Below, one piece after another: positions 9,386-19,300 of a DNA stretch of 64,000 nucleotides. Source of the stretch: UBA7957 sp965224675 (lineage in GTDB: Bacteria > Pseudomonadota > Gammaproteobacteria > Granulosicoccales > Granulosicoccaceae); the NCBI GenBank assembly GCA_965224675.1, contig CBDDAA010000002.1, positions 558,001 through 622,000 on the forward strand, read 5' to 3'. How positions within the stretch are numbered: the stretch's first letter is position 1; the number at the start of each line of letters is the position of its first letter. The notes beneath the pieces were generated by a model. It was not told where the DNA came from and did no database searches. It saw only the letters and a program-made list of their open reading frames with translations. The translations under genes and the position numbers were made by a program.

Positions 9386-11242
9386 ATGAAATTGCGCCGC
9401 ATAATAATAGCAGTCACCATCATTGCACTTTGTCTGTGGTTGGCTGCCAAAATCACAAAAAATAATGCAGTAGCATCAATCGAACAAAAATCCCGGGAAG
9501 TTCTCGCAATTTATGTCTCTAACCTCAAAAGTGAATTGGATAAATATGAATCACTGCCATTAGTACTTGTAAGAAACAGCTTATTTGAACAGTTATTGAA
9601 TAATCCCGCTGATGCCTCTCTACTCGACACAGCAAATAAGGAGTTAGAAAAATACAATCGCACTACGCGTACATTGAATATTTATCTTATCGACATTAAC
9701 GGCTTAACCATTGCATCGAGCAACTGGAATTTACAAAGCTCGTTCATTGGTGAAGACTTAAGTTTTCGGCCCTATTTTCACCAAGCCATCAAGCAGGACA
9801 ATGCCCGATATTTCGCACTGGGAACAACATCGCGAAAACGGGGGTATTTTTTCTCAGCACCTGTCAAATCCAATACAGGCAAAGTACTGGGTGTTTTGGT
9901 TGTAAAAGTTGATCTGAGCAGCATGGAAGCGGCCTGGAGAAAAGGCAGTGATATTGTTGTCGTTACGGATACGAATAGTGTTATTTTTATTGGTAATCGC
10001 GCCGGGTGGTTATTTCGATCCCTGGATCCATTGTCAGAAAGCCTTCTTGCTGAGCTTTCGGACAGTCAACAATACGCTGATATTGTACCTACTAAATTAA
10101 ATGTAACTGAACGAGAGCCTCTCAAAGCAGGTATTAATCGTTTACGAATAGCCGAAGGCCCATCTTTGAATTCAATCAACTATCTGCATCAATTTGTTAA
10201 CATGGAATCGGCTGGTTGGGTAGTGCATATCCTCGCCGACATGTCAATAATTGACCGTCAGGTACGACAAAGCCTATTAATCACTATACTTTTATTATCG
10301 GCAGTTCTCCTTAGCATCAGTTTGATTTTGTATCGCCATCGGACAAAGAAGTCAAGGTTACAGATGGAAAAAAACTCCATGCTTGCCTTACAGAGTGCTT
10401 ACGGTGAACTGGAGCAGCGTGTTACAAATCGAACCATCGAATTATCGACCGCAAACAGTAAACTTCAACAAGAGGTTGAAGAACGAAAGCACGCAGAAGT
10501 GACACTTCGAGAAACTCAGGACAATTTACTACAAGCAGAAAAACTGGCCGCACTTGGGCAAATGGCTGCAAGCATTTCACATGAACTGAATCAACCATTG
10601 AGTGCTTTGCGTGTTTTTTCAGATAATGCGCAAAATTATTTAAACCGTAACCTTATGCATGAAACGAGCGCTAACTTAAAGCTTATTTCACAACTGTCTG
10701 CGCGGATGGCTGACATCATTAAACACTTACGTGTTTTCGCCCGTAAAACACCACTTAAGCTGGTTGATACACCGCTATTACCCATCATCGAAGAAACCCT
10801 TTTGATTTATAGATCACAAATCAGCAGCGAAAAAATAACTTTGATTTACCAAAAACCTCAAAAAGAGTTCCACGTACTCGCAGAGCCTGTCAGGTTACAG
10901 CAGGTTTTGCTGAATTTAATCAGCAATGCAATTGACGCAATGAAAAACTGTGATTTCAAAAAGATTGAACTAAATGTCATTGATGCCAGCACAAGTGTAC
11001 TGATTAGCATTCGGGATTTTGGCCCCGGTATTGAAGACGATATCATGAAAAAAATATTTGATCCCTTTTTTACTACCAAAGAAATTGGTGCCGGCCTTGG
11101 TTTAGGTCTGTCCATCTCCCAGACTATATTAGCGGACTTTAATGGCAAGCTTGAAGTTAGGAATCATCCTGAAAAAGGCGCGGTTTTTTCGGTTTTTTTA
11201 AATACATCCCGCCATATAGAGGAAGTCGATAGTGCGCAATAA
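9386..11242 (+). CDS. DctB-like membrane sensor histidine kinase
   Basis: Two-component sensor of 618 residues. A transmembrane helix (about 5-23), a large periplasmic double-Cache sensing domain (about 25-295), a second helix (about 298-318) and a coiled coil precede the kinase. The phosphoacceptor is His399 in ASISHELNQPLSALR, the N-box is NLISNAIDAM, and the ATP lid has RDFGPGIED and GAGLGLGLSIS. This layout is that of DctB, which senses C4-dicarboxylates, but the ligand here could be another acid. The stop overlaps the start of the response regulator by 11 bases, so the two are coupled. Confidence 0.9.
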   Translation: MKLRRIIIAVTIIALCLWLAAKITKNNAVASIEQKSREVLAIYVSNLKSELDKYESLPLVLVRNSLFEQLLNNPADASLLDTANKELEKYNRTTRTLNIYLIDINGLTIASSNWNLQSSFIGEDLSFRPYFHQAIKQDNARYFALGTTSRKRGYFFSAPVKSNTGKVLGVLVVKVDLSSMEAAWRKGSDIVVVTDTNSVIFIGNRAGWLFRSLDPLSESLLAELSDSQQYADIVPTKLNVTEREPLKAGINRLRIAEGPSLNSINYLHQFVNMESAGWVVHILADMSIIDRQVRQSLLITILLLSAVLLSISLILYRHRTKKSRLQMEKNSMLALQSAYGELEQRVTNRTIELSTANSKLQQEVEERKHAEVTLRETQDNLLQAEKLAALGQMAASISHELNQPLSALRVFSDNAQNYLNRNLMHETSANLKLISQLSARMADIIKHLRVFARKTPLKLVDTPLLPIIEETLLIYRSQISSEKITLIYQKPQKEFHVLAEPVRLQQVLLNLISNAIDAMKNCDFKKIELNVIDASTSVLISIRDFGPGIEDDIMKKIFDPFFTTKEIGAGLGLGLSISQTILADFNGKLEVRNHPEKGAVFSVFLNTSRHIEEVDSAQ

Positions 11243-12590
11243 AGGTAAAGTTATTCTGGTTGATGATGAACCGATGATTTGCCTGGCTGCAGAGCAGGCA
11301 TTAACCCTCGCTGGATTTGAGGTTCACTGTTTTTCCAGCGCAGATGAGCTGTGCAAGGAAACACTAAAACAGGACTGGCCTGGAATTATTATCAGCGACG
11401 TAAAAATGCCTGGCATGGATGGTGTTGAATTGCTTTCGCACTTGCAAAAACAAGATAAAGATCTCCCCGTAATATTAATAACAGGGCACGGTGATATCGA
11501 GTTAGCGGTAAGCTGTATTCAGCAAGGCGCATATGATTTTCTTGAAAAACCGTTTGCCTCAGAACAGTTAGTCGATGTGGTCAGGCGCGCAATGGATAAA
11601 CGAAATCTAGTTCTTGATAACCGGGCATTACGCATCCAATTGCTGGAAAAAGATAGTGATTGTTTGCTGATCGGGGAGAGTGCCGCCATGCAAGGATTAA
11701 AAAGCTCCTTGCAAACCATTGCAGAGACTAATGCCGATGTTCTAATTTACGGCGAAACGGGCACTGGAAAAGACCTGGTCGCTCGCTGCATACATGCATT
11801 GAGTAATCAGCGCAGTGGGCATTTTGTTGCTATCAATTGCGGTGCTATGCCTGAAGCCATTTTCGAAAATGAGCTTTATGGACACGTACGCGGAGCCTTC
11901 ACTGGTGCCAATAAAAATCGGGTAGGAAAATTTGAATACGCCAATCATGGTACGTTTCTATTGGATGAAATAGAAAGCATGCCAATCGACTTACAAGTGA
12001 AATTACTTCGCGTTATTCAGGAAAGAACCGTTGAAAAATTAGGTAGCAATAAATCCATTGCGCTTGATATTCGCATCATTGCAACCACCAAAGATGATTT
12101 ACTCCAGGCAAGTGTGCGGGGAACGTTTCGGGAAGACCTCTATTACCGACTCAATGTCGTCACCTTACAGTTACCCACTCTGCATGAACGCAGCGAGGAT
12201 ATTCCCGAACTATTTCGACATTTTTATATAAATGCAACCACCCGTCTGAAGCGTGAACCGGAAACACTTTCTGAAGCTTTTCTAAAGGGTCTGAAGCTGT
12301 ATCACTGGCCGGGTAACGTACGCGAATTACGCAATCATGCTGAGCGTATCGCTATGGGGTTCTCCAGTGAGCCATGGGACGCCGGATTGCTTTCACCCGT
12401 TACCCAAAACGAGGATAAACGATTGCTTAGTCACTTGGATAAGTATGAAAAGTATCTGCTGATCCAGGAACTGACACGCCAGGGTGGCAATATTACCCAA
12501 ACCTATACAACACTCGGTATATCTCGTAAAACACTTTATGACAAGATGCAAAAATATCAGTTGAAACGCAGCCAGTTTATTTCCCAATAA
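11232..12590 (+). CDS. DctD-like sigma-54-dependent response regulator
   Basis: NtrC-family activator, 452 residues, with a GTG start inside the kinase gene. The receiver domain has the phosphorylated Asp56 (IIISDVKMPGMDG). The AAA+ domain has Walker A GETGTGKD at 174-181 and the sigma-54-contacting GAFTGA loop at 221-226. A Fis-type helix-turn-helix (GNITQTYTTLGISRKTLYDK) is at the C-terminus. It should activate RpoN promoters on a signal from the adjacent kinase, probably for one of the surrounding transport genes. I found no convincing -24/-12 promoter by eye. Confidence 0.92.
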   Translation: MRNKGKVILVDDEPMICLAAEQALTLAGFEVHCFSSADELCKETLKQDWPGIIISDVKMPGMDGVELLSHLQKQDKDLPVILITGHGDIELAVSCIQQGAYDFLEKPFASEQLVDVVRRAMDKRNLVLDNRALRIQLLEKDSDCLLIGESAAMQGLKSSLQTIAETNADVLIYGETGTGKDLVARCIHALSNQRSGHFVAINCGAMPEAIFENELYGHVRGAFTGANKNRVGKFEYANHGTFLLDEIESMPIDLQVKLLRVIQERTVEKLGSNKSIALDIRIIATTKDDLLQASVRGTFREDLYYRLNVVTLQLPTLHERSEDIPELFRHFYINATTRLKREPETLSEAFLKGLKLYHWPGNVRELRNHAERIAMGFSSEPWDAGLLSPVTQNEDKRLLSHLDKYEKYLLIQELTRQGGNITQTYTTLGISRKTLYDKMQKYQLKRSQFISQ

Positions 12591-13358
12591 TTCGCCCAAA
12601 CCTCAACAGAAGGGTAAATATTCACCCTGATTATTGATCATGTGTAATTTACTACACTTTTTTGGATAAAGTAAAAACACCCGAATTCTTATTTTCTCTT
12701 TTATAATCAATCGATTAAATTACTTAAGGTCAATTGTAAAACGATTGTAAACTTTGGCGCCGGATTTGCGATAAAAAGACTGCAAAGGATGAATTGTTAA
12801 TTTACATGTAGGCCGACAGGCGTACATTTATAATGCTGCTTGCCTTTACCCGCAAAGCATTTAACCGGGCCAAGACGGCCCGGTTTTTTTTGTTTTTATT
12901 TATACCTTATTTTTTTCACAATCGGCGCGTTATAAAAACACTCACGGCAAGTGGTGTACGCAATGCACCCTACAGCGATAACCTTCCCTTCATACACTCA
13001 GCCGATTATTAACATCTGATGGATGCCAAAGCTATGTATACCCTTTATACAATTACCCGCAGACAACTATGAAATCATGTGTAGGTCTGAGGGAACAGGA
13101 GATGAATTCCTCACAAATTTAACTGCATTAATTGAATCGAATAGTGACACAATTAATCACAATCCATCGATATGCTCTTTATACCGACAATTTTTAAGAT
13201 CTTCTTCTCTGAAATTATCACCAATAGCCGAACTTTTTGTTAAACTCTTTTTTCTGGCTGTTTTGTGGTTTAATTACAAATACGTATAAAGCGCTACCGC
13301 TGTCATAACCCGAAGTGTGACAATTAAAAAATCAAAACTGAAATCTATGGAGAATAAA
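12591..13358. other. Intergenic region between the dctD-like gene and the OmpA-like lipoprotein gene
   Basis: This 768-base stretch holds no convincing gene. It contains an isolated terminator at 12863-12890 with a TATAAT box just upstream (12829-12834). An 88-codon open frame at 13023-13289 lacks a ribosome binding site and any recognisable motif. A short piece around 12953-12975 (GTGTACGCAATGCACCCTAC) looks like dispersed intergenic repeat debris. Confidence 0.5.
12863..12890 (+). terminator. Strong rho-independent terminator with no gene directly upstream
   Basis: AACCGGGCC at 12863-12871 pairs with GGCCCGGTT at 12877-12885 and is followed by eight T. It lies about 270 bases after the dctD-like gene. 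It may end a long 3' untranslated region or a small RNA. Confidence 0.8.
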
Positions 13359-14102
13359 ATGACTAAAAATATGATTGCTGTTGCTGCAGCAACGATTCTG
13401 ATTATGGGTTGCTCAAGCACGTCACCCTCAAAAACGCGTGTGTCCGGACCCGTCAAAGGCAATGCCTCCTATCTGGTTGGAAGTAACCACAACAAAGGCA
13501 ATATTATTCTCTCCGGGCGTGGCCAATGTATTAAAGGTCGATACAAAAAAGACGAACAAATACTCGATTGTGATCCAGATGCAAAAATGGCCGCCGATAA
13601 AATGGCTGCTGACAAAATGGCCGCCGATAAAATGGCTGCCGACAAAATGGCCGCTGATAAAATGGCCGCTGATAAAATGGCTGCCGACAAAATGGCCGCT
13701 GATAAAATGGCCGCCGACAAAGCCGCAGCAGCGGCTGCCGCAAAACCCATTATTATGAGCATGAGTGGTAAAGCGCTTTTTGGCAGCGGTTCTGCAAAAC
13801 TAAGTGCAAATGGTATGACAGCACTTGGCAAACTGAAAGAGCAACTTGGTTCTTACAAAAAGATTGATTCTCTTACCGTGATTGGTCATTCAGATAGCAT
13901 GGGTTCTGCCGCAGGAAATAAAGCCTTGTCTGCAAAACGTGCGATAGCTGTTCGAAATGAGATAGTACAATCCGGGGTCGCTGAAGGGGCGCAAATTACT
14001 GTGATTGGCATGGGTGAAGAACAACCTATCGCCTCTAACGAAACGGCTGAGGGTCGACAGCAGAATCGTCGCGTTGAAATTGAGGTGCGCGGAGAACAGT
14101 AG
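13359..14102 (+). CDS. OmpA-domain lipoprotein with MAADK repeats
   Basis: Predicted outer-membrane lipoprotein, 247 residues. The signal peptide ends in a lipobox (LIMGC). Residues 77-121 are nine tandem MAADK pentapeptides, followed by a run of alanines and a C-terminal OmpA-type peptidoglycan-binding domain (ALFGSGSAKLS, VIGHSDSMG, KRAIAVRNEI, NRRVEIEV). The ATG at 13359 has GGAG six bases upstream and gives a clean signal peptide, so it is preferred over the GTG at 13317. It probably links the outer membrane to murein. The repeat stretch is likely a flexible spacer. Confidence 0.88.
   Translation: MTKNMIAVAAATILIMGCSSTSPSKTRVSGPVKGNASYLVGSNHNKGNIILSGRGQCIKGRYKKDEQILDCDPDAKMAADKMAADKMAADKMAADKMAADKMAADKMAADKMAADKMAADKAAAAAAAKPIIMSMSGKALFGSGSAKLSANGMTALGKLKEQLGSYKKIDSLTVIGHSDSMGSAAGNKALSAKRAIAVRNEIVQSGVAEGAQITVIGMGEEQPIASNETAEGRQQNRRVEIEVRGEQ
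13587..13721 (+). repeat. Nine tandem 15-bp repeats encoding MAADK
   Basis: The unit is ATG GCN GCN GAY AAA. Nine copies run end to end with only synonymous third-position changes (GCC/GCT, GAT/GAC). The protein sequence is constant while codons vary, so the array is not brand new and the peptide appears to be under selection. Confidence 0.95.
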
Positions 14103-14130
14103 CCATTACTACCTTGCCTTATGGCAAATG

Positions 14131-14160
14131 CGGGCTGTGATCACACAGCCCGTTTTTCTT
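14131..14160 (+). terminator. Rho-independent terminator of the OmpA-like lipoprotein gene
   Basis: CGGGCTGTG and CACAGCCCG form a 9-base perfect stem with an ATCA loop, followed by TTTTTCTT, 28 bases after the stop codon. Confidence 0.9.
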
Positions 14161-14364
14161 CACAAATAGATTCACATTAACCCACTGTTTGATTCCTGAT
14201 CACTCACAATACTTGAATTCCTATTTATCGCACTCATATTCTTGAGTAGTCCAAGCCAATTTTTCAGACTCATAAAGTGCCGTAACAAACACACAAATGG
14301 TGATAGGTACGGACCAGACACGTAGATACCGAAGGCAACCGCTTAAAATAACCGGAGAATGATG

Positions 14365-14649
14365 ATGAATGAGCCCATAGCTAAAACCATAAGCACCAGT
14401 GAACCCTGGAACAGAGCACTTTATATTATTCTATTTCTGGTAATTAACAGCTTTCTTAAGGGCATTGTTCTGGTTACCGCTGTTATACAATTTTTACACG
14501 TAGTGATAAAAAACGAGACCAACCAGTTTATTGCAGATTTCAGTCAGGGCCTGAGTAATTATAGTTATCAACTCACGCTTTATGTAACCTATATTAGTGA
14601 TAATAAACCCTTCCCTTTTTCTGCCTGGAACAACAAAAAACCAACTTAA
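14365..14649 (+). CDS. Small DUF4389-like membrane protein
   Basis: A protein of about 94 residues with one long hydrophobic region, perhaps two helices (YIILFLVINSFLKGIVLVTAVIQFLHVVI), and a C-terminal motif ending KPFPFSAW. Both features fit the DUF4389 family of small proteobacterial membrane proteins, which has no known function. Three ATG codons are in a row at 14359, 14362 and 14365. The GGAG at 14354-14357 is best spaced for the last. It ends 7 bases from the convergent aminotransferase gene. Confidence 0.7.
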   Translation: MNEPIAKTISTSEPWNRALYIILFLVINSFLKGIVLVTAVIQFLHVVIKNETNQFIADFSQGLSNYSYQLTLYVTYISDNKPFPFSAWNNKKPT

Positions 14650-14656
14650 ATTAAAA

Positions 14657-15865
14657 CTAAGTCAGTTCAGAGAAAAAATTCTCCAGGGTTAACTCCAGAC
14701 TGGCAACACCGGCAGGAACATCAACCTCGGCCCCGAACGATTTCATACTTGTTCCCAAAGCATGTACTGTGCGAAAAAGGTGATGTGCCCTGCTTTGCTC
14801 ACCCATTTGTCCAATGCGCACAATAGGCGGCCCGAAAGAACCGGAGATTTCAACTCTAAAACGTGAAGACATATATTTAAGCAATTTGTGACTGTCTATG
14901 TTTTCTGGCACAACCACACCTACAACAGAATTAAGTCTGGCCGACTTTGGCACATAGAGGCTTAAGCCCATGGTTTCAATTGCATTTTGCAAGGCCACAG
15001 AATGACGTAAATGACGTTCAAAACGAATCGGTAATGTCTCACTACAGATCAAGCGCAACGCCTCATGTATTGCCAAAATCCCCGATACGGGCGCCGTATA
15101 ATGGTAAGATTTTTTGTACCAGAATTGATCAGCAAGCTTTGCATCAAGACACCAATGATGCATTTCCCGATCGGGATGATTAACAGCCTGCCAGGCTTTA
15201 TTAGAAAAAGCCACCAGCGAAACACCAGGGATAGAAGACAAACCCTTTTGCCCACCTGTTATTACTGCATCGATCCCCCACTCATCCATTTCCAAAGGCA
15301 TTGTGCTGAGGGTACAAACTGCATCAACAATAACAAGGCAATTATGACGTGCAGCTATTTCACCGATCCTGGGTAACTCACGGTTGTATGTTGTATTTGA
15401 GGTTTCACCCTGGACAATAGTCAGTACCTTTGGCTGCTCTGCCTCAATTAATTTCTCAACTTCCCGAACTTGTGCAAATTCACCATCAGGAACGTTATAG
15501 CGAATGACATTCGCTCCATTTCGAACGGACATCTCGGCTAATCGATCGCTGAAAAATCCATTACAAACACTGAGCACCTTGTCTCCCGAAGAAACCAGAT
15601 TAGCAACCGCCATCTCCATCGCCGCAGAACCCGGACCTGCAACACCCAGAATATGTTTTGAGTCTGTTTGAAAAACATAGTGCGACATAGTTTTCACTTG
15701 CTCTACTACACGCGCCAGTGTCTCTCCCAGATGATTGATAACAATAGAATTAGCATGCGCTACACGTGCTGGAATGGGCACAGGTCCGGCACCCATCATT
15801 AACAATGGTTCTTCTGGAAGAATGCTATCGAGCGGTACAATATTATCGGGAAGATTAACTTTCAA
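14657..15865 (-). CDS. Class V aminotransferase, alanine-glyoxylate/serine-pyruvate type
   Basis: PLP enzyme of 402 residues in the alanine-glyoxylate / serine-pyruvate / 2-aminoethylphosphonate aminotransferase group. The substrate entry motif MMGAGPVPIPARV near the N-terminus and the PLP-lysine segment GGQKGLSSIPG are visible. It probably moves an amino group between alanine or serine and a 2-oxo acid such as glyoxylate. The exact substrate is not clear. Read away from icmF, it shares a 478-base divergent region with it. Confidence 0.85.
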   Translation of the reverse strand: MKVNLPDNIVPLDSILPEEPLLMMGAGPVPIPARVAHANSIVINHLGETLARVVEQVKTMSHYVFQTDSKHILGVAGPGSAAMEMAVANLVSSGDKVLSVCNGFFSDRLAEMSVRNGANVIRYNVPDGEFAQVREVEKLIEAEQPKVLTIVQGETSNTTYNRELPRIGEIAARHNCLVIVDAVCTLSTMPLEMDEWGIDAVITGGQKGLSSIPGVSLVAFSNKAWQAVNHPDREMHHWCLDAKLADQFWYKKSYHYTAPVSGILAIHEALRLICSETLPIRFERHLRHSVALQNAIETMGLSLYVPKSARLNSVVGVVVPENIDSHKLLKYMSSRFRVEISGSFGPPIVRIGQMGEQSRAHHLFRTVHALGTSMKSFGAEVDVPAGVASLELTLENFFSELT

Positions 15866-16132
15866 AAGTAGTCCAGGCGAGTTAGCTTTTAACTTCAGGA
15901 TTATAGCAGTTTTGTCAAATTATCCAGCAAGCTGACCGAATAGTGAATGTTCGTCAGCTTATAACAACAAATTAGATCTGATTGAGCATGCCAAAAAAAT
16001 AACAATATAGCAAAATTCCAGCACCAGATCCTAACCATAGACATCAATCACAGCAGTTGCTTATTCACCTTTCACAAACCCGATCGGCGCATCGTACAAC
16101 CCATTTCAATTATAGTGATTACTTCTTTTAAC

Positions 16133-16148
16133 TTAACGTAAACGTCAA
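16133..16148. promoter_or_regulatory. LiuR-like operator box 1
   Basis: TTAACGTAAACGTCAA matches the pattern TTnACGTnnACGTnAA, with two differences from TTTACGTAAACGTAAA. I recall that form as typical for LiuR, the MerR-type regulator of branched-chain amino acid and acyl-CoA catabolism in gammaproteobacteria. It lies 196 bases upstream of icmF. Confidence 0.45.
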
Positions 16149-16262
16149 TAATTTCATTAATATCGATCACCTAGATGATTTGATGTAATGCCTGTAAATC
16201 AAGTAGAATAGAACTGAAAAAACGAATAGAATTAGAAAATTGAAGGGAACAATTATTGCTGC

Positions 16263-16278
16263 CTTACCTAAACGTAAA
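16263..16278. promoter_or_regulatory. LiuR-like operator box 2
   Basis: CTTACCTAAACGTAAA has 14 of 16 matches to the same LiuR-style palindrome. It lies 66 bases upstream of the icmF start, where it could overlap the promoter. Two such boxes in one region strengthen the case. Confidence 0.45.
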
Positions 16279-16343
16279 GTATGGTTTTAATTTGGGTAGA
16301 TTAATTTAATGCACTTTATAGTTCATATTTAGAGGAATAAGTC

Positions 16344-19300
16344 ATGCACCAAACGGGATCTGTGATCAGTCTGAATCAACCTGACTCTGCGTTGAAAAAT
16401 AAAATACGTTTTGTAACTGCAGCCAGTCTGTTTGACGGACACGACGCCTCCATCAATATAATGCGCCGTATTTTACAATCCAGTGGTGTGGAAGTTATTC
16501 ATTTAGGCCACAACCGTTCAGTTGCCGAGATCGTTACAACCGCTCTTCAGGAAGATGCTCATGGCATCGCAGTAAGCTCCTACCAAGGTGGGCATGTGGA
16601 GTTTTTCAAATATATGGTGGATATGCTGCGGGAAAAGAACGGTGAGGACATTCGTGTTTTTGGCGGTGGCGGGGGGGTAATAATTCCCGAAGAAATAAAC
16701 CAGTTGCTCGATTATGGTGTCACTCGAATCTATAGTCCTGCAGACGGTCAGAATATGGGCTTGCAAGGAATGATTCAGGACATGATTGACCGATGCTCCT
16801 TCCACAATAACAGCAACAAAAAATCATCTGCCAGCATTGATGAAGTTCTATCCGGCAATTGGCGGGCACTGGCAAAAATCATCACTGCAATCGAAAATAA
16901 TACACTGCCGCAAACGACACTAAAAAACATTTTGGCTGAGACTGAAAAACTTGAGCATGCTGTTCCAGTCATCGGTATTACCGGCACTGGAGGCTCAGGC
17001 AAATCTTCACTAACCGACGAGATTGTTCGCCGTTTTCGACTCAATCATAATGATTCACTAAAAATCGCCATTATCGCCATTGATCCTACGCGCAAGAAAA
17101 CCGGCGGCTCCCTGCTTGGCGATCGCATACGCATGAACGCCATCGATCATCCAAATATATATATGCGTTCGCTGGCAACACGCAATACTCAGGGAGAGGT
17201 TCCATCTCAATTACCCGATATCCTCTCAGCCACAAAACTTGCAGGCTTTGATTTTATAATTGTCGAAACCCCGGGTATTGGTCAGGGTGACGCTGGCATA
17301 GTTCCCTATTGCGATATATCGATGTATGTAATGACCCCGGAATTTGGCGCACAAAGTCAATTGGAAAAAATTGATATGCTGGATTTTGCAGATATCATCG
17401 CGATCAACAAATTTGATAGAAAAGGCTCAGAAGATGCACTAAGAGACGTTCGAAAACAAGTGCAACGTAATCGTGAAGACTTCAGCAAAGCAGCTGAAGA
17501 AATGCCTGTCTATGGCACGATAGCTTCGCGTTTTAATGACCAAGGCGTGAGCACGCTTTATCAGGCGATTTTACAATCTCTATATAAACATGGGTTCGAT
17601 TCAGGCACTAATACAACTGAAGAACAACATACTCATGATTCAGACAATAACACAATCATCGTGCCGACAAATCGACAACGTTACCTTGCCGAAATTGCTG
17701 AAACCATCCGTGATTACAAAAAAACAGTTTACGATCAAAGCAGATACGCACGTCAACGACAGCAATTAAGCGAGACAAAACGTATGCTGCTGGAGGCTCA
17801 AGCGACGCTTCCCGGTGAACTTGACGAACTTATTGAACAGCATGAGCAATCGCTCAACCCAGACGCAAATCAATTATTAGAAAACTGGCCTGCATTAAAA
17901 AAGCGTTACCTTGGGAAAGAATTTATTACACAGGTGCGTGACCGTGAAATTCACACCCACCTGACTCAACAGAGCCTTTCAGGCACAGCCATTCGCAAGG
18001 TGGCAGTCCCTTCATACGAGGATCACGGAGAAATTCTAAAATGGCTGATGCTGGAAAACCTGCCTGGTTATTTTCCGTACACTGCAGGTGTTTTCTCGTT
18101 TAAACGTGAAGGTGAAGACCCTACACGTATGTTCGCCGGGGAAGGCGATGCGTTTCGTACCAACCAGCGCTTCAAAAATGTGTCTAAAAACTTTGCCGCC
18201 AAACGATTATCCACGGCTTTTGATTCGGTCACATTATACGGTCACGACCCCGATATCCGGCCCGATATTTATGGCAAGATCGGCAATTCAGGCGTCTCCA
18301 TATGCACGGTTGAAGATATGGACGCGCTGTTTGATGGTTTTGACTTATGCGAGCCAACAACGTCTGTATCCATGACTATCAACGGACCCGCACCGATCAT
18401 CCTTGCATTTTATTTCAACGCAGCATTTAAACAACAGATCAATAAGTTCAAGGAAAAAAATAACCGGGCGCCTACAGACAGTGAAACCGATGAAATAAAA
18501 GCATGGACCTTAAGCAATGTCCGCGGCACTGTTCAGGCCGATATCCTGAAAGAAGACCAAGGACAAAACACCTGCCTGTTCTCTACTGAATTCAGCTTGA
18601 AATTAATGGGTGATATTCAAGAATACTTTGTCGGCAACAATATACGTAATTTTTATTCTGTTTCAATATCCGGCTATCATATCGCCGAAGCCGGTGCAAA
18701 CCCGATCAGCCAACTTGCTTTTACCCTTGCAAACGGCTTCACCTATGTTGAATCATATCTTGCACGAGGTATGAAAATAGATGAATTTGCTGCCAATCTG
18801 TCCTTTTTCTTCAGCAATGGCATGGACCCGGAATATACAGTGATGGGTCGTGTGGCCCGGCGTATCTGGTCCACCGCCATGCGTTTCAAGTATGGAGCCA
18901 GCGAACGCAGTCAAAAACTGAAATACCATATACAAACATCCGGGCGTTCTTTACATGCACAAGAGATGGACTTTAACGATATCAGAACCAGCCTTCAGGC
19001 GCTAATAGCCATATACGACAACTGCAACTCGCTACACACCAATGCCTATGATGAAGCCATTACCACTCCCAGTGAAGAATCAGTAAGGCGCGCACTTGCA
19101 ATACAACTCATCATTAACAATGAATGGGGCCTGAGCAAAAACCAAAATCCGAATCAAGGCAGTTTCATCATTGAAGAACTTACCGAACTGGTTGAAGAAG
19201 CCGTGCTTGCAGAATTTGAGAATATATCAGAACGCGGTGGTGTGCTGGGTGCAATGGAGACAGGCTATCAACGCGGTAAAATCCAGGAAGAGTCCATTTA

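Larger units (their letters stand above)
15866..16343. other. Divergent regulatory region between the class V aminotransferase gene and icmF
   Basis: AT-rich intergenic stretch with no open frame of note. It contains two LiuR-like boxes at 16133-16148 and 16263-16278, both closer to icmF, and a ribosome binding site (AGAGGAA) before the icmF ATG. Confidence 0.5.

Noticed and set aside
13023..13289. 88-codon plus-strand frame
   Set aside because: No ribosome binding site, no family motif, and low coding character.
13438..13831. Open frames in other readings of the MAADK region
   Set aside because: Produced by the 15-base repeat in alternate frames; the lipoprotein frame has the signal peptide and OmpA domain.
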